DNA of 64,000 nucleotides from Euwallacea fornicatus (GCF_040115645.1 NW_027096015.1:372001-436000); one strand, 5' to 3'; positions 25,966 through 39,780 are shown, numbered from the stretch's first letter. The notes: generated by a model from the sequence alone, not told the origin. A program made the numbers and translations.

Positions 25966-26729
25966 GAAGCTCGATAACTTCGGCAAATAAATTCCAAATT
26001 TCTTAAACAAAGACTCAAATGAACCATCTCGACGAGATCTATAACAAGACGTAACACATCATGACTGTATCATCTTGACTTTCCACGAAAAATAGTACTT
26101 TATGAGCTCAAACATATAATATTTGTGATTTTTCACACTTTGAAGCTCGATAACTTCGGCAAATAAATTCCAAATTTCTTAAACAAAGACTCAAATGAAC
26201 CATCTCGACGAGATCTATAACAAGACGTAAAACATCATGATAGTATCATCTTGAGTTTCCAAGAAAAATAGTACTTTATGAGCTCAAACATTCAGTTTTT
26301 GTGATTTTTCACACTTTGAAGCTCGATAACTTCGGCAATTAAATTCCAAATTTCTTAAACAAAGACTCAAATGAACCATCTCGACGAGATCTTTAACATG
26401 ACGTAACACATCATGATTGTATCATCTTGAGTTTCCACGAAAGATAGTACCTTATGAGCTCAAACATACAGTTTTTGTGATTTTTCACACTTTGAAGCTC
26501 GATAACTTCGGCAATTAAATTCCAAATTTCTTAAACAAAGTCTCAAATGAACCATCTCTACGAGATCTTTAACATGACGTAACCCATCATGATTGTATCA
26601 TCTTGAGTTTCCAAGAAAAATAGTACTTTATGAGCTCAAACATTCAGTTTTTGTGATTTTTCACACTTTGAAGCTCGATAACTTCGGCAATTAAATTCCA
26701 AATTTCTTAAACAAAGACTCAAATGAACC

Positions 26730-26742
26730 ATCTCGACGAGAT
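26730..26742. other. 13 bp dyad ATCTCG-A-CGAGAT (family B example)
   Basis: The same site as the family A dyad, extended to six-base arms because family B reads atctcgacgagat. Many B units carry ctctacgag, which breaks the arm pairing at one position; both states are common. Confidence 0.78.
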
Positions 26743-26764
26743 CTTTAACATGACGTAACACATC

Positions 26765-26777
26765 ATGATTGTATCAT
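26765..26777. other. 13 bp inverted repeat ATGAT-tgt-ATCAT (family B)
   Basis: Five-base perfect arms around tgt, overlapping the position of the longer family A inverted repeat. The B-specific bases (gtatcatc for gcatgatg) shift the dyad centre but keep dyad symmetry here. Units reading gactgtatcat or gattgtattat break an arm. Confidence 0.7.
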
Positions 26778-27197
26778 CTTGAGTTTCCACGAAAAATAGT
26801 ACTTTATGAGCTCAAACATACAGTTTTTGTGATTATTCACACTTTGAAGCTCGATAACTTCGGCAAATAAATTCCAAATTTCTTAAACAAAGACTCAAAT
26901 TAACCATCTCGACGAGATCTTTAACATTACGTAACACATCATGATTGTATCATCTTGAGATTCCAAGAAAAATAGTACTTTATGAGCTCAAACATACAGT
27001 TTTTGTGATTATTCACACTTTGAAGCTCGATAACTTCGGCAATTAAATTCCAAATTTCTTAAACAAAGTCTCAAATGAACCATCTCTACGAGATCTTTAA
27101 CATGACGTAACACATCATGACTGTATCATCTTGAGATTCCAAGAAAAATAGTACTTTATGAGCTGAAACATATAATATTTGTAACTTTTCACATTTT

Positions 27198-27373
27198 GAA
27201 GCTCGATAACTTCGGTCAATGAGGACCAAATTTCTTAAACGGAGACTCAAATGAACCATCTCGACGAGATCTTTAACATGACGTAACACATCATGATTGT
27301 ATCATCTTGAGTTTCCAAGAAAAATAGTACTTTATGAGCACAAACATACAGTTTTTGTGATTTTTCACACTTT
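27198..27373 (+). repeat. Family B subtype B2, cggtcaatgaggacc / aaacggag
   Basis: The head reads ttcggtcaatgaggacc with ttcttaaacggagactc. It is usually preceded by the tail tataatatttgtaac and cacattttgaag in the previous unit. A gagaatcaaattt variant of the head also occurs (for example at about 29,330, 31,965 and 33,200). It is abundant throughout 27-63 kb. Confidence 0.85.
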
Positions 27374-27900
27374 GAAGCTCGATAACTTCGGCAATTAAAT
27401 TCCAAATTTCTTAAACAAAGACTCAAATGAACCATCTCGACGAGATCTTTAACATGACGTAACACATCATGATTGTATCATCTTGAGTTTCCACGAAAGA
27501 TAGTACCTTATGAGCTCAAACATACAGTTTTTGTGATTTTTCACACTTTGAAGCTCGATAACTTCGGCAATTAAATTCCAAATTTCTTAAACAAAGTCTC
27601 AAATGAACCATCTCTACGAGATCTTTAACATGACGTAACACATCATGATTGTATCATCTTGAGTTTCCAAGAAAAATAGTACTTTATGAGCTCAAACATT
27701 CAGTTTTTGTGATTTTTCACACTTTGAAGCTCGATAACTTCGGCAATTAAATTCCAAATTTCTTAAACAAAGACTCAAATGAACCATCTCGACGAGATCT
27801 TTAACATGACGTAACACATCATGATTGTATCATCTTGAGTTTCCACGAAAAATAGTACTTTATGAGCTCAAACATACAGTTTTGTGATTATTCAAAATTT

Positions 27901-28601
27901 GAAGCTCGATAACTTCGGCAATTAAATTCCAAATTTCTTAAACAAAGACTCAAATGAACCATCTCGACGAGATCTTTAACATGACGTAACACATCATGAT
28001 TGTATCATCTTGAGTTTCCACGAAAAATAGTACTTTATGAGCTCAAACATACAGTTTTTGTAATTATTCACACTTTGAAGCTCGATAACTTCGGCAATTA
28101 AATCCAAATTTCTTAAACAAAGACTCAAATGAACCATCTCGACGAGATCTTTAACATGACGTAACACATCATGATTGTATCATCTTGAGTTTCCACGAAA
28201 AATAGTACTTTATGAGCTCAAACATACAGTTTTGTGATTATTCAAAATTTGAAGCTCGATAACTTCGGCAATTAAATTCCAAATTTCTTAAACAAAGACT
28301 CAAATGAACCATCTCGACGAGATCTTTAACATGACGTAACACATCATGATTGTATCATCTTGAGTTTCCACGAAAAATAGTACTTTATGAGCTCAAACAT
28401 ACAGTTTTTGTAATTATTCACACTTTGAAGCTCGATAACTTCGGCAATTAAATCCAAATTTCTTAAACAAAGACTCAAATGAACCATCTCTACGAGATCT
28501 TTAACATGACGTAACACATCATGACTGTATCATCTTGAGTTTCCACGAAATATAGTACTTTATGAGCTCAAACATATAATATTTGTAACTTTTCACATTT
28601 T
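27901..28601 (+). repeat. 350 bp dimer duplication in family B
   Basis: Dimers 27901-28250 and 28251-28601 repeat the same order: a unit starting after an A-like ttcaaaatttgaag junction, then a unit with the one-base-shorter aaatccaaat head. A gttttgtg tail deletion precedes each dimer, at about 27881 and 28231, so one unit is only 174 bp. Confidence 0.82.
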
Positions 28602-31600
28602 GAAGCTCGATAACTTCGGTCAATGAGGACCAAATTTCTTAAACGGAGACTCAAATGAACCATCTCGACGAGATCTTTAACATGACGTAACACATCATGA
28701 TTGTATCATCTTGAGTTTCCACGAAAAATAGTACTTTATGAGCTCAAACATACAGTTTTTGTAATTATTCACACTTTGAAGCTCGATAACTTCGGCAATT
28801 AAATCCAAATTTCTTAAACAAAGACTCAAATGAACCATCTCGACGAGATCTTTAACATGACGTAACACATCATGATTGTATCATCTTGAGTTTCCAAGAA
28901 AAATAGTACTTTATGAGCTCAAACATTCAGTTTTTGTGATTTTTCACACTTTGAAGCTTGATAACTTCGGCAATTAAATTCCAAATTTCTTAAACAAAGA
29001 CTCAAATGAACCATCTCTACGAGATCTTTAACATGACGTAACACATCATGACTGTATCATCTTGAGTTTCCACGAAAAATAGTACCTTATGAGCTCAAAC
29101 ATACAGTTTATGTGATTTTTCACACTTTGAAGCTCGATAACTTCGGCAATTAAATTCCAAATTTCTTAAACAAGTCTCAAATGAACCATCTCGACGAGAT
29201 CTTTAACATGACGTAACACATCATGATTGTATCATCTTGAGTTTCCACGAAAGATAGTACTTTATGAGCTCAAACCTATAATATTTGTAACATTTCACAT
29301 TTTGAAGCTCGATAACTTCGGTCAATGAGAATCAAATTTCTTAAACGGAGACTCAAATGAACCATCTCGACGAGATCTTTAACATGACGTAACACATCAT
29401 GATTGTATCATCTTGAGTTTCCACGAAAAATAGTACTTTATGAGCTCAAACATACAGTTTTTGTAATTATTCACACTTTGAAGCTCGATAACTTCGGCAA
29501 TTAAATTCCAAATTTCTTAAACAAAGACTCAAATGAACCATCTCTACGAGATCTTTAACATGACGTAACACATCATGACTGTATCATCTTGAGTTTCCAC
29601 GAAAAATAGTACCTTATGAGCTCAAACATACAGTTTTTGTGATTTTTCACACTTTGAAGCTCGATAACTTCGGCAATTAAATTCCAAATTTCTTAAACAA
29701 AGTCTCAAATGAACCATCTCGACGAGATCTTTAACATGACGTAACACATCATGATTGTATCATCTTGAGTTTCCACGAAAAATAGTACTTTATGAGCTCA
29801 AACATACAGTTTTTGTAATTATTCACACTTTGAAGCTCGATAACTTCGGCAATTAAATTCCAAATTTCTTAAACAAAGACTCAAATGAACCATCTCTACG
29901 AGATCTTTAACATGACGTAACACATCATGACTGTATCATCTTGAGTTTCCACGAAAAATAGTACCTTATGAGCTCAAACATACAGTTTTTGTGATTTTTC
30001 ACACTTTGAAGCTCGATAACTTCGGCAATTAAATTTCAAATTTCTTAAACAAAGTCTCAAATGAACCATCTCGACGAGATCTTTAACATGACGTAACACA
30101 TCATGATTGTATCATCTTGAGTTTCCACGAAAGATAGTACTTTATGAGCTCAAACATAGAGTTTTTGTGATTTTTCACACTTTGAAGCTCGATAACTTCG
30201 GCAATTAAATTCCAAATTTCTTAAACAAAGTCTCAAATGAACCATCTCGACGAGATCTTTAACATGACGTAACACATCATGATTGTATCATCTTGAGTTT
30301 CCACGAAAAATAGTACTTTATGAGCTCAAACATACAGTTTTTGTGATTATTCAAAATTTGAAGCTCGATAACTTCGGCAATTAAATTCCAAATTTCTTAA
30401 ACAAAGACTCAAATGAACCATCTCGACGAGATCTTTAACATGACGTAACACATCATGATTGTATCATCTTGAGTTTCCACGAAAAATAGTACTTTATGAG
30501 CTCAAACCTATAATATTTGTAACTTTTCACATTTTGAAGCTCGATAACTTCGGTCAATGAGGACCAAATTTCTTAAACGGAGACTCAAATGAACAATCTC
30601 GACGAGATCTTTAACATGACGTAACACATCATGATTGTATCATCTTGAGTTTCCACGAAAAATAGTACTTTATGAGCTCAAACATATAATATTTGTAACT
30701 TTTCACATTTTGAAGCTCGATAACTTCGGTCAATGAGGACCAAATTTCTTAAACGGAGACTCAAATGAACCATCTCGACGAGATGTTTAACATGACGTAA
30801 CACATCATGATTGTATCATCTTGAGTTTCCACGAAAAATAGTACTTTATGAGCTCAAACATACAGTTTTTGTGATTATTCAAAATTTGAAGCTCGATAAC
30901 TTCGGCAATTAAATTCCAAATTTCTTAAACAAAGACTCAAATGAACCATCTCGACGAGATCTTTAACATGACGTAACACATCATGATTGTATCATCTTGA
31001 GTTTCCACGAAAGATAGTACTTTATGAGCTCAAACATAGAGTTTTGTGATTTTTCACACTTTGAAGCTCGATAACTTCGGCAATTAAATTCCAAATTTCT
31101 TAAACAAAGACTCAAATGAACCATCTCTACGAGATCTTTAACATGACGTAACACATCATGACTGTATCATCTTGAGTTTCCACGAAAAATAGTACCTTAT
31201 GAGCTCAAACATACAGTTTTTGTGATTTTTCACACTTTGAAGCTCGATAACTTCGGCAATTAAATTCCAAATTTCTTAAACAAAGTCTCAAATGAACCAT
31301 CTCGACGAGATCTTTAACATGACGTAACACATCATGATTGTATCATCTTGAGTTTCCACGAAAAATAGTACTTTATGAGCTCAAACATACAGTTTTTGTA
31401 ATTATTCACACTTTGAAGCTCGATAACTTCGGCAATTAAATTCCAAATTTCTTAAACAAAGACTCAAATGAACCATCTCGACGAGATCTTTAACATGACG
31501 TAACACATCATGATTGTATCATCTTGAGTTTCCACGAAAGATAGTACTTTATGAGCTCAAACATAGAGTTTTTGTGATTTTTCACACTTTGAAGCTCGAT

Positions 31601-32879
31601 AACTTCGGCAATTAAATTCCAAATTTCTTAAACAAAGTCTCAAATGAACCATCTCGACGAGATCTTTAACATGACGTAACACATCATGATTGTATCATTT
31701 TGAGTTTCCACGAAAAATAGTACTTTATGAGCTCAAACATACAGTTTTTGTGATTATTCAAAATTTGAAGCTCGATAACTTCGGCAATTAAATTCCAAAT
31801 TTCTTAAACAAAGACTCAAATGAACCATCTCGACGAGATCTTTAACATGACGTAACACATCATGATTGTATCATCTTGAGTTTCCACGAAAAATAGTACT
31901 TTATGAGCTCAAACATATAATATTTGTAACTTTTCACATTTTGAAGCTCGATAACTTCGGTCAATGAGAATCAAATTTCTTAAACGGAGACTCAAATGAA
32001 CCATCTCGACGAGATCTTTAACATGACGTAACACATCATGATTGTATCATCTTGAGTTTCCACGAAAAATAGTACTTTATGAGCTCAAATATACAGTTTT
32101 TGTAATTATTCACACTTTGAAGCTCGATAACTTCGGCAATTAAATCCAAATTTCTTAAACAAAGACTCAAATGAACCATCTCTACGAGATCTTTAACATG
32201 ACGTAACACATCATGACTGTATCATCTTGAGTTTCCACGAAATATAGTACTTTATGAGCTCAAACATATAATATTTGTAACTTTTCACATTTTGAAGCTC
32301 GATAACTTCGGTCAATGAGGACCAAATTTCTTAAACGGAGACTCAAATGAACCATCTCGACGAGATCTTTAACATGACGTAACACATCATGATTGTATCA
32401 TCTTGAGTTTCCACGAAAAATAGTACTTTATGAGCTCAAACATACAGTTTTTGTAATTATTCACACTTTGAAGCTCGATAACTTCGGCAATTAAATTCCA
32501 AATTTCTTAAACAAAGACTCAAATGAACCATCTCTACGAGATCTTTAACATGACGTAACACATCATGACTGTATCATCTTGAGTTTCCACGAAAAATAGT
32601 ACCTTATGAGCTCAAACATACAGTTTTTGTGATTTTTCACACTTTGAAGCTCGATAACTTCGGCAATTAAATTCCAAATTTCTTAAACAAAGTCTCAAAT
32701 GAACCATCTCGACGAGATCTTTAACATGACGTAACACATCATGATTGTATCATCTTGAGTTTCCACGAAAAATAGTACTTTATGAGCTCAAACATACAGT
32801 TTTTGTAATTATTCACACTTTGAAGCTCGATAACTTCGGCAATTAAATTCCAAATTTCTTAAACAAAGACTAAAATGAA

Positions 32880-34015
32880 CCATCTCGACGAGATCTTTAA
32901 CATGACGTAACACATCATGATTGTATCATCTTGAGTTTCCACGAAAAATAGTACTTTATGAGCTCAAACATACAGTTTTTGTGATTATTCAAAATTTGAA
33001 GCTCGATAACTTCGGCAATTAAATTCCAAATTTCTTAAACAAAGACTCAAATGAACCATCTCGACGAGATCTTTAACATGACGTAACACATCATGATTGT
33101 ATCATCTTGAGTTTCCACGAAAAATAGTACTTTATGAGCTCAAACCTATAATATTTGTAACTTTTCACATTTTGAAGCTCGATAACTTCGGTCAATGAGA
33201 ATCAAATTTCTTAAACGGAGACTCAAATGAACCATCTCGACGAGATCTTTAACATGACGTAACACATCATGATTGTATCATCTTGAGTTTCCACGAAAAA
33301 TAGTACTTTATGAGCTCAAATATACAGTTTTTGTAATTATTCACACTTTGAAGCTCGATAACTTCGGCAATTAAATCCAAATTTCTTAAACAAAGACTCA
33401 AATGAACCATCTCTACGAGATCTTTAACATGACGTAACACATCATGACTGTATCATCTTGAGTTTCCACGAAATATAGTACTTTATGAGCTCAAACATAT
33501 AATATTTGTAACTTTTCACATTTTGAAGCTCGATAACTTCGGTCAATGAGGACCAAATTTCTTAAACGGAGACTCAAATGAACAATCTCGACGAGATCTT
33601 TAACATGACGTAACACATCATGATTGTATCATCTTGAGTTTCCACGAAAAATAGTACTTTATGAGCTCAAACATATAATATTTGTAACTTTTCACATTTT
33701 GAAGCTCGATAACTTCGGTCAATGAGGACCAAATTTCTTAAACGGAGACTCAAATGAACCATCTCGACGAGATGTTTAACATGACGTAACACATCATGAT
33801 TGTATCATCTTGAGTTTCCACGAAAAATAGTACTTTATGAGCTCAAACATACAGTTTTTGTGATTATTCAAAATTTGAAGCTCGATAACTTCGGCAATTA
33901 AATTCCAAATTTCTTAAACAAAGACTCAAATGAACCATCTCGACGAGATCTTTAACATGACGTAACACATCATGATTGTATCATCTTGAGTTTCCACGAA
34001 AGATAGTACTTTATG
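32880..34015 (+). repeat. About 1.1 kb block copied at 36394-37529
   Basis: Offset 3,514 bp (20 units) holds from the gactcaaatg region to the gaaagatag tail. It includes the gattattcaaaatttg units, the ctcaaatatacag unit and the gatgtttaac unit. A few point differences exist, for example gaacaatctcg at 33580 versus gaaccatctcg in the partner. Confidence 0.8.
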
Positions 34016-34459
34016 AGCTCAAACATAGAGTTTTTGTGATTTTTCACACTTTGAAGCTCGATAACTTCGGCAATTAAATTCCAAATTTCTTAAACAAAGA
34101 CTCAAATGAACCATCTCTACGAGATCTTTAACATGACGTAACACATCATGACTGTATCATCTTGAGTTTCCACGAAAAATAGTACCTTATGAGCTCAAAC
34201 ATACAGTTTTTGTGATTTTTCACACTTTGAAGCTCGATAACTTCGGCAATTAAATTCCAAATTTCTTAAACAAAGTCTCAAATGAACCATCTCGACGAGA
34301 TCTTTAACATGACGTAACACATCATGATTGTATCATCTTGAGTTTCCACGAAAAATAGTACTTTATGAGCTCAAACATACAGTTTTTGTAATTATTCACA
34401 TTTTGAAGCTCGATAACTTCGGCAATTAAATTCCAAATTTCTTAAACAAAGACTCAAAT

Positions 34460-35420
34460 GAACCATCTCTACGAGATCTTTAACATGACGTAACACATCA
34501 TGACTGTATCATCTTGAGTTTCCACGAAAAATAGTATTTTATGAGCTCAAACATATAATATTTGTGATTATTCACACTTTGAAGCTCGATAACTTCGGCA
34601 AATAAATTCCAAATTTCTTAAACAAAGACTCAAATGAACCATCTCGACGAGATCTTTAACATGACGTAACACATCATGATTGTATCATCTTGAGTTTCCA
34701 AGAAAAATAGTACTTTATGAGCTCAAACATTCAGTTTTTGTGATTTTTCACACTTTGAAGCTCGATAACTTCGGCAATTAAATTCCAAATTTCTTAAACA
34801 AAGACTCAAATGAACCATCTCGACGAGATCTTTAACATGACGTAACACATCATGATTGTATCATCTTGAGTTTCCACGAAAAATAGTACTTTATGAGCTC
34901 AAACCTATAATATTTGTAACTTTTCACATTTTGAAGCTCGATAACTTCGGTCAATGAGAATCAAATTTCTTAAACGGAGACTCAAATGAACCATCTCGAC
35001 GAGATCTTTAACATGACGTAACACATCATGATTGTATCATCTTGAGTTTCCACGAAAAATAGTACTTTATGAGCTCAAACATACAGTTTTTGTAATTATT
35101 CACACTTTGAAGCTCGATAACTTCGGCAATTAAATCCAAATTTCTTAAACAAAGACTCAAATGAACCATCTCGACGAGATCTTTAACATGACGTAACACA
35201 TCATGATTGTATCATCTTGAGTTTCCACGAAAAATAGTACTTTATGAGCTCAAACATACAGTTTTTGTAATTATTCACACTTTGAAGCTCGATAACTTCG
35301 GCAATTAAATCCAAATTTCTTAAACAAAGTCTCAAATGAACCATCTCGACGAGATCTTTAACATGACGTAACACATCATGATTGTATCATCTTGAGTTTC
35401 CACGAAAAATAGTACTTTAT
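34460..35420 (+). repeat. About 0.96 kb block copied at 38149-39110
   Basis: Offset 3,689 bp (21 units). Shared order: ctctacgag unit, atagtattttatgag tail, aaataaattcc head, ttcag tail, ctcaaacctataat tail, gagaatcaaattt head, then aaatccaaat heads. The match stops where the left copy has atataatattt and the partner has atacagttttt. Confidence 0.8.
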
Positions 35421-38400
35421 GAGCTCAAACATATAATATTTGTAACTTTTCACATTTTGAAGCTCGATAACTTCGGTCAATGAGAATCAAATTTCTTAAA
35501 CGGAGACTCAAATGAACCATCTCGACGAGATCTTTAACATGACGTAACACATCATGATTGTATCATCTTGAGTTTCCACGAAAAATAGTACTTTATGAGC
35601 TCAAACATACAGTTTTTGTAATTATTCACACTTTGAAGCTCGATAACTTCGGCAATTAAATTCCAAATTTCTTAAACAAAGACTCAAATGAACCATCTCT
35701 ACGAGATCTTTAACATGACGTAACACATCATGACTGTATCATCTTGAGTTTCCACGAAAAATAGTACCTTATGAGCTCAAACATACAGTTTTTGTGATTT
35801 TTCACACTTTGAAGCTCGATAACTTCGGCAATTAAATTCCAAATTTCTTAAACAAAGTCTCAAATGAACCATCTCGACGAGATCTTTAACATGACGTAAC
35901 ACATCATGATTGTATCATCTTGAGTTTCCACGAAAAATAGTACTTTATGAGCTCAAACATACAGTTTTTGTAATTATTCACACTTTGAAGCTCGATAACT
36001 TCGGCAATTAAATTCCAAATTTCTTAAACAAAGACTCAAATGAACCATCTCTACGAGATCTTTAACATGACGTAACACATGACTGTATCATCTTGAGTTT
36101 CCACGAAAAATAGTACCTTATGAGCTCAAACATACAGTTTTTGTGATTTTTCACACTTTGAAGCTCGATAACTTCGGCAATTAAATTCCAAATTTCTTAA
36201 ACAAAGTCTCAAATGAACCATCTCGACGAGATCTTTAACATGACGTAACACATCATGATTGTATCATCTTGAGTTTCCACGAAAGATAGTACTTTATGAG
36301 CTCAAACATAGAGTTTTTGTGATTTTTCACACTTTGAAGCTCGATAACTTCGGCAATTAAATTCCAAATTTCTTAAACAAAGTCTCAAATGAACCATCTC
36401 GACGAGATCTTTAACATGACGTAACACATCATGATTGTATCATCTTGAGTTTCCACGAAAAATAGTACTTTATGAGCTCAAACATACAGTTTTTGTGATT
36501 ATTCAAAATTTGAAGCTCGATAACTTCGGCAATTAAATTCCAAATTTCTTAAACAAAGACTCAAATGAACCATCTCGACGAGATCTTTAACATGACGTAA
36601 CACATCATGATTGTATCATCTTGAGTTTCCACGAAAAATAGTACTTTATGAGCTCAAACCTATAATATTTGTAACTTTTCACATTTTGAAGCTCGATAAC
36701 TTCGGTCAATGAGAATCAAATTTCTTAAACGGAGACTCAAATGAACCATCTCGACGAGATCTTTAACATGACGTAACACATCATGATTGTATCATCTTGA
36801 GTTTCCACGAAAAATAGTACTTTATGAGCTCAAATATACAGTTTTTGTAATTATTCACACTTTGAAGCTCGATAACTTCGGCAATTAAATCCAAATTTCT
36901 TAAACAAAGACTCAAATGAACCATCTCTACGAGATCTTTAACATGACGTAACACATCATGACTGTATCATCTTGAGTTTCCACGAAATATAGTACTTTAT
37001 GAGCTCAAACATATAATATTTGTAACTTTTCACATTTTGAAGCTCGATAACTTCGGTCAATGAGGACCAAATTTCTTAAACGGAGACTCAAATGAACCAT
37101 CTCGACGAGATCTTTAACATGACGTAACACATCATGATTGTATCATCTTGAGTTTCCACGAAAAATAGTACTTTATGAGCTCAAACATATAATATTTGTA
37201 ACTTTTCACATTTTGAAGCTCGATAACTTCGGTCAATGAGGACCAAATTTCTTAAACGGAGACTCAAATGAACCATCTCGACGAGATGTTTAACATGACG
37301 TAACACATCATGATTGTATCATCTTGAGTTTCCACGAAAAATAGTACTTTATGAGCTCAAACATACAGTTTTTGTGATTATTCAAAATTTGAAGCTCGAT
37401 AACTTCGGCAATTAAATTCCAAATTTCTTAAACAAAGACTCAAATGAACCATCTCGACGAGATCTTTAACATGACGTAACACATCATGATTGTATCATCT
37501 TGAGTTTCCACGAAAGATAGTACTTTATGAGCTGAAACATATAATATTTGTAACTTTTCACATTTTGAAGCTCGATAACTTCGGTCAATGAGGACCAAAT
37601 TTCTTAAACGGAGACTCAAATGAACCATCTCGACGAGATTTTTAACATGACGTAACACATCATGATTGTATCATCTTAAGTTTCCACGAAAAATAGTACT
37701 TTATGAGCTCAAACATACAGTTTTTGTGATTATTCACACTTTGAAGCTCGATAACTTCGGCAAATAAATTCCAAATTTCTTAAACAAAGACTCAAATGAA
37801 CCATCTCGACGAGATCTTTAACATGACGTAACACATCATGATTGTATCATCTTGAGTTTCCACGAAAAATAGTACTTTATGAGCTCAAACATATAATATT
37901 TGTAACTTTTCACATTTTGAAGCTCGATAACTTCGGTCAATGAGAATCAAATTTCTTAAACGGAGACTCAAATGAACCATCTCGACGAGATCTTTAACAT
38001 GACGTAACACATCATGATTGTATCATCTTGAGTTTCCACGAAAAATAGTACTTTATGAGCTCAAACATACAGTTTTTGTAATTATTCACACTTTGAAGCT
38101 CGATAACTTCGGCAATTAAATCCAAATTTCTTAAACAAAGACTCAAATGAACCATCTCTACGAGATCTTTAACATGACGTAACACATCATGACTGTATCA
38201 TCTTGAGTTTCCACGAAAAATAGTATTTTATGAGCTCAAACATATAATATTTGTGATTATTCACACTTTGAAGCTCGATAACTTCGGCAAATAAATTCCA
38301 AATTTCTTAAACAAAGACTCAAATGAACCATCTCGACGAGATCTTTAACATGACGTAACACATCATGATTGTATCATCTTGAGTTTCCAAGAAAAATAGT

Positions 38401-39780
38401 ACTTTATGAGCTCAAACATTCAGTTTTTGTGATTTTTCACACTTTGAAGCTCGATAACTTCGGCAATTAAATTCCAAATTTCTTAAACAAAGACTCAAAT
38501 GAACCATCTCGACGAGATCTTTAACATGACGTAACACATCATGATTGTATCATCTTGAGTTTCCACGAAAAATAGTACTTTATGAGCTCAAACCTATAAT
38601 ATTTGTAACTTTTCACATTTTGAAGCTCGATAACTTCGGTCAATGAGAATCAAATTTCTTAAACGGAGACTCAAATGAACCATCTCGACGAGATCTTTAA
38701 CATGACGTAACACATCATGATTGTATCATCTTGAGTTTCCACGAAAAATAGTACTTTATGAGCTCAAACATACAGTTTTTGTAATTATTCACACTTTGAA
38801 GCTCGATAACTTCGGCAATTAAATCCAAATTTCTTAAACAAAGACTCAAATGAACCATCTCGACGAGATCTTTAACATGACGTAACACATCATGATTGTA
38901 TCATCTTGAGTTTCCACGAAAAATAGTACTTTATGAGCTCAAACATACAGTTTTTGTAATTATTCACACTTTGAAGCTCGATAACTTCGGCAATTAAATC
39001 CAAATTTCTTAAACAAAGTCTCAAATGAACCATCTCGACGAGATCTTTAACATGACGTAACACATCATGATTGTATCATCTTGAGTTTCCACGAAAAATA
39101 GTACTTTATGAGCTCAAACATACAGTTTTTGTGATTATTCAAAATTTGAAGCTCGATAACTTCGGCAATTAAATCCAAATTTCTTAAACAAAGTCTCAAA
39201 TGAACCATCTCGACGAGATCTTTAACATGACGTAACACATCATGATTGTATCATCTTGAGTTTCCACGAAAAATAGTACTTTATGAGCTCAAACATACAG
39301 TTTTTGTAATTATTCACACTTTGAAGCTCGATAACTTCGGCAATTAAATCCAAATTTCTTAAACAAAGACTCAAATGAACCATCTCTACGAGATCTTTAA
39401 CATGACGTAACACATCATGACTGTATCATCTTGAGTTTCCACGAAAAATAGTACCTTATGAGCTCAAACATACAGTTTTTGTGATTTTTCACACTTTGAA
39501 GCTCGATAACTTCGGCAATTAAATTCCAAATTTCTTAAACAAAGTCTCAAATGAACCATCTCGACGAGATCTTTAACATGACGTAACACATCATGATTGT
39601 ATCATCTTGAGTTTCCACGAAAGATAGTACTTTATGAGCTCAAACATAGAGTTTTTGTGATTTTTCACACTTTGAAGCTCGATAACTTCGGCAATTAAAT
39701 TCCAAATTTCTTAAACAAAGTCTCAAATGAACCATCTCGACGAGATCTTTAACATGACGTAACACATCATGATTGTATCA

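Larger units (their letters stand above)
26670..26845 (+). repeat. Representative family B monomer (176 bp)
   Basis: A unit of the commonest B head (aattaaattcc) with the tacagttttt tail. Its four cross-family conserved stretches sit at the same unit positions as in family A: 1-18, 63-73, 88-102 and 122-139. It differs from A chiefly at 22-60, 75-90, 103-118 and in the tail. It contains AGATCT and GAGCTC hexamers that the A representative lacks, so the two families would give different restriction ladders. Confidence 0.9.
28602..39780 (+). repeat. Family B mosaic of blocks repeated 3-6 kb apart
   Basis: Rare markers recur at distances that are whole numbers of monomers. Gatgtttaac is at 30782, 33771 (2,989 bp) and 37285 (3,514 bp). 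Gagctcaaatatac is at 32081, 33312 (1,231 bp) and 36826 (3,514 bp). Caaacataga is at 30151, 31558, 36303 (6,152 bp from the first) and 39641. Atagtatttt is at 34531 and 38220 (3,689 bp). Order is conserved within blocks of roughly 1 kb but not between them, so this region looks like repeated, overlapping segmental copying, not one clean higher-order repeat. Confidence 0.85.

Noticed and set aside
36061..36100. Possible breakpoint at gtaacacatgactgtatc
   Set aside because: It is a simple three-base deletion within the repeated catcat of one monomer, with no change of family or phase.
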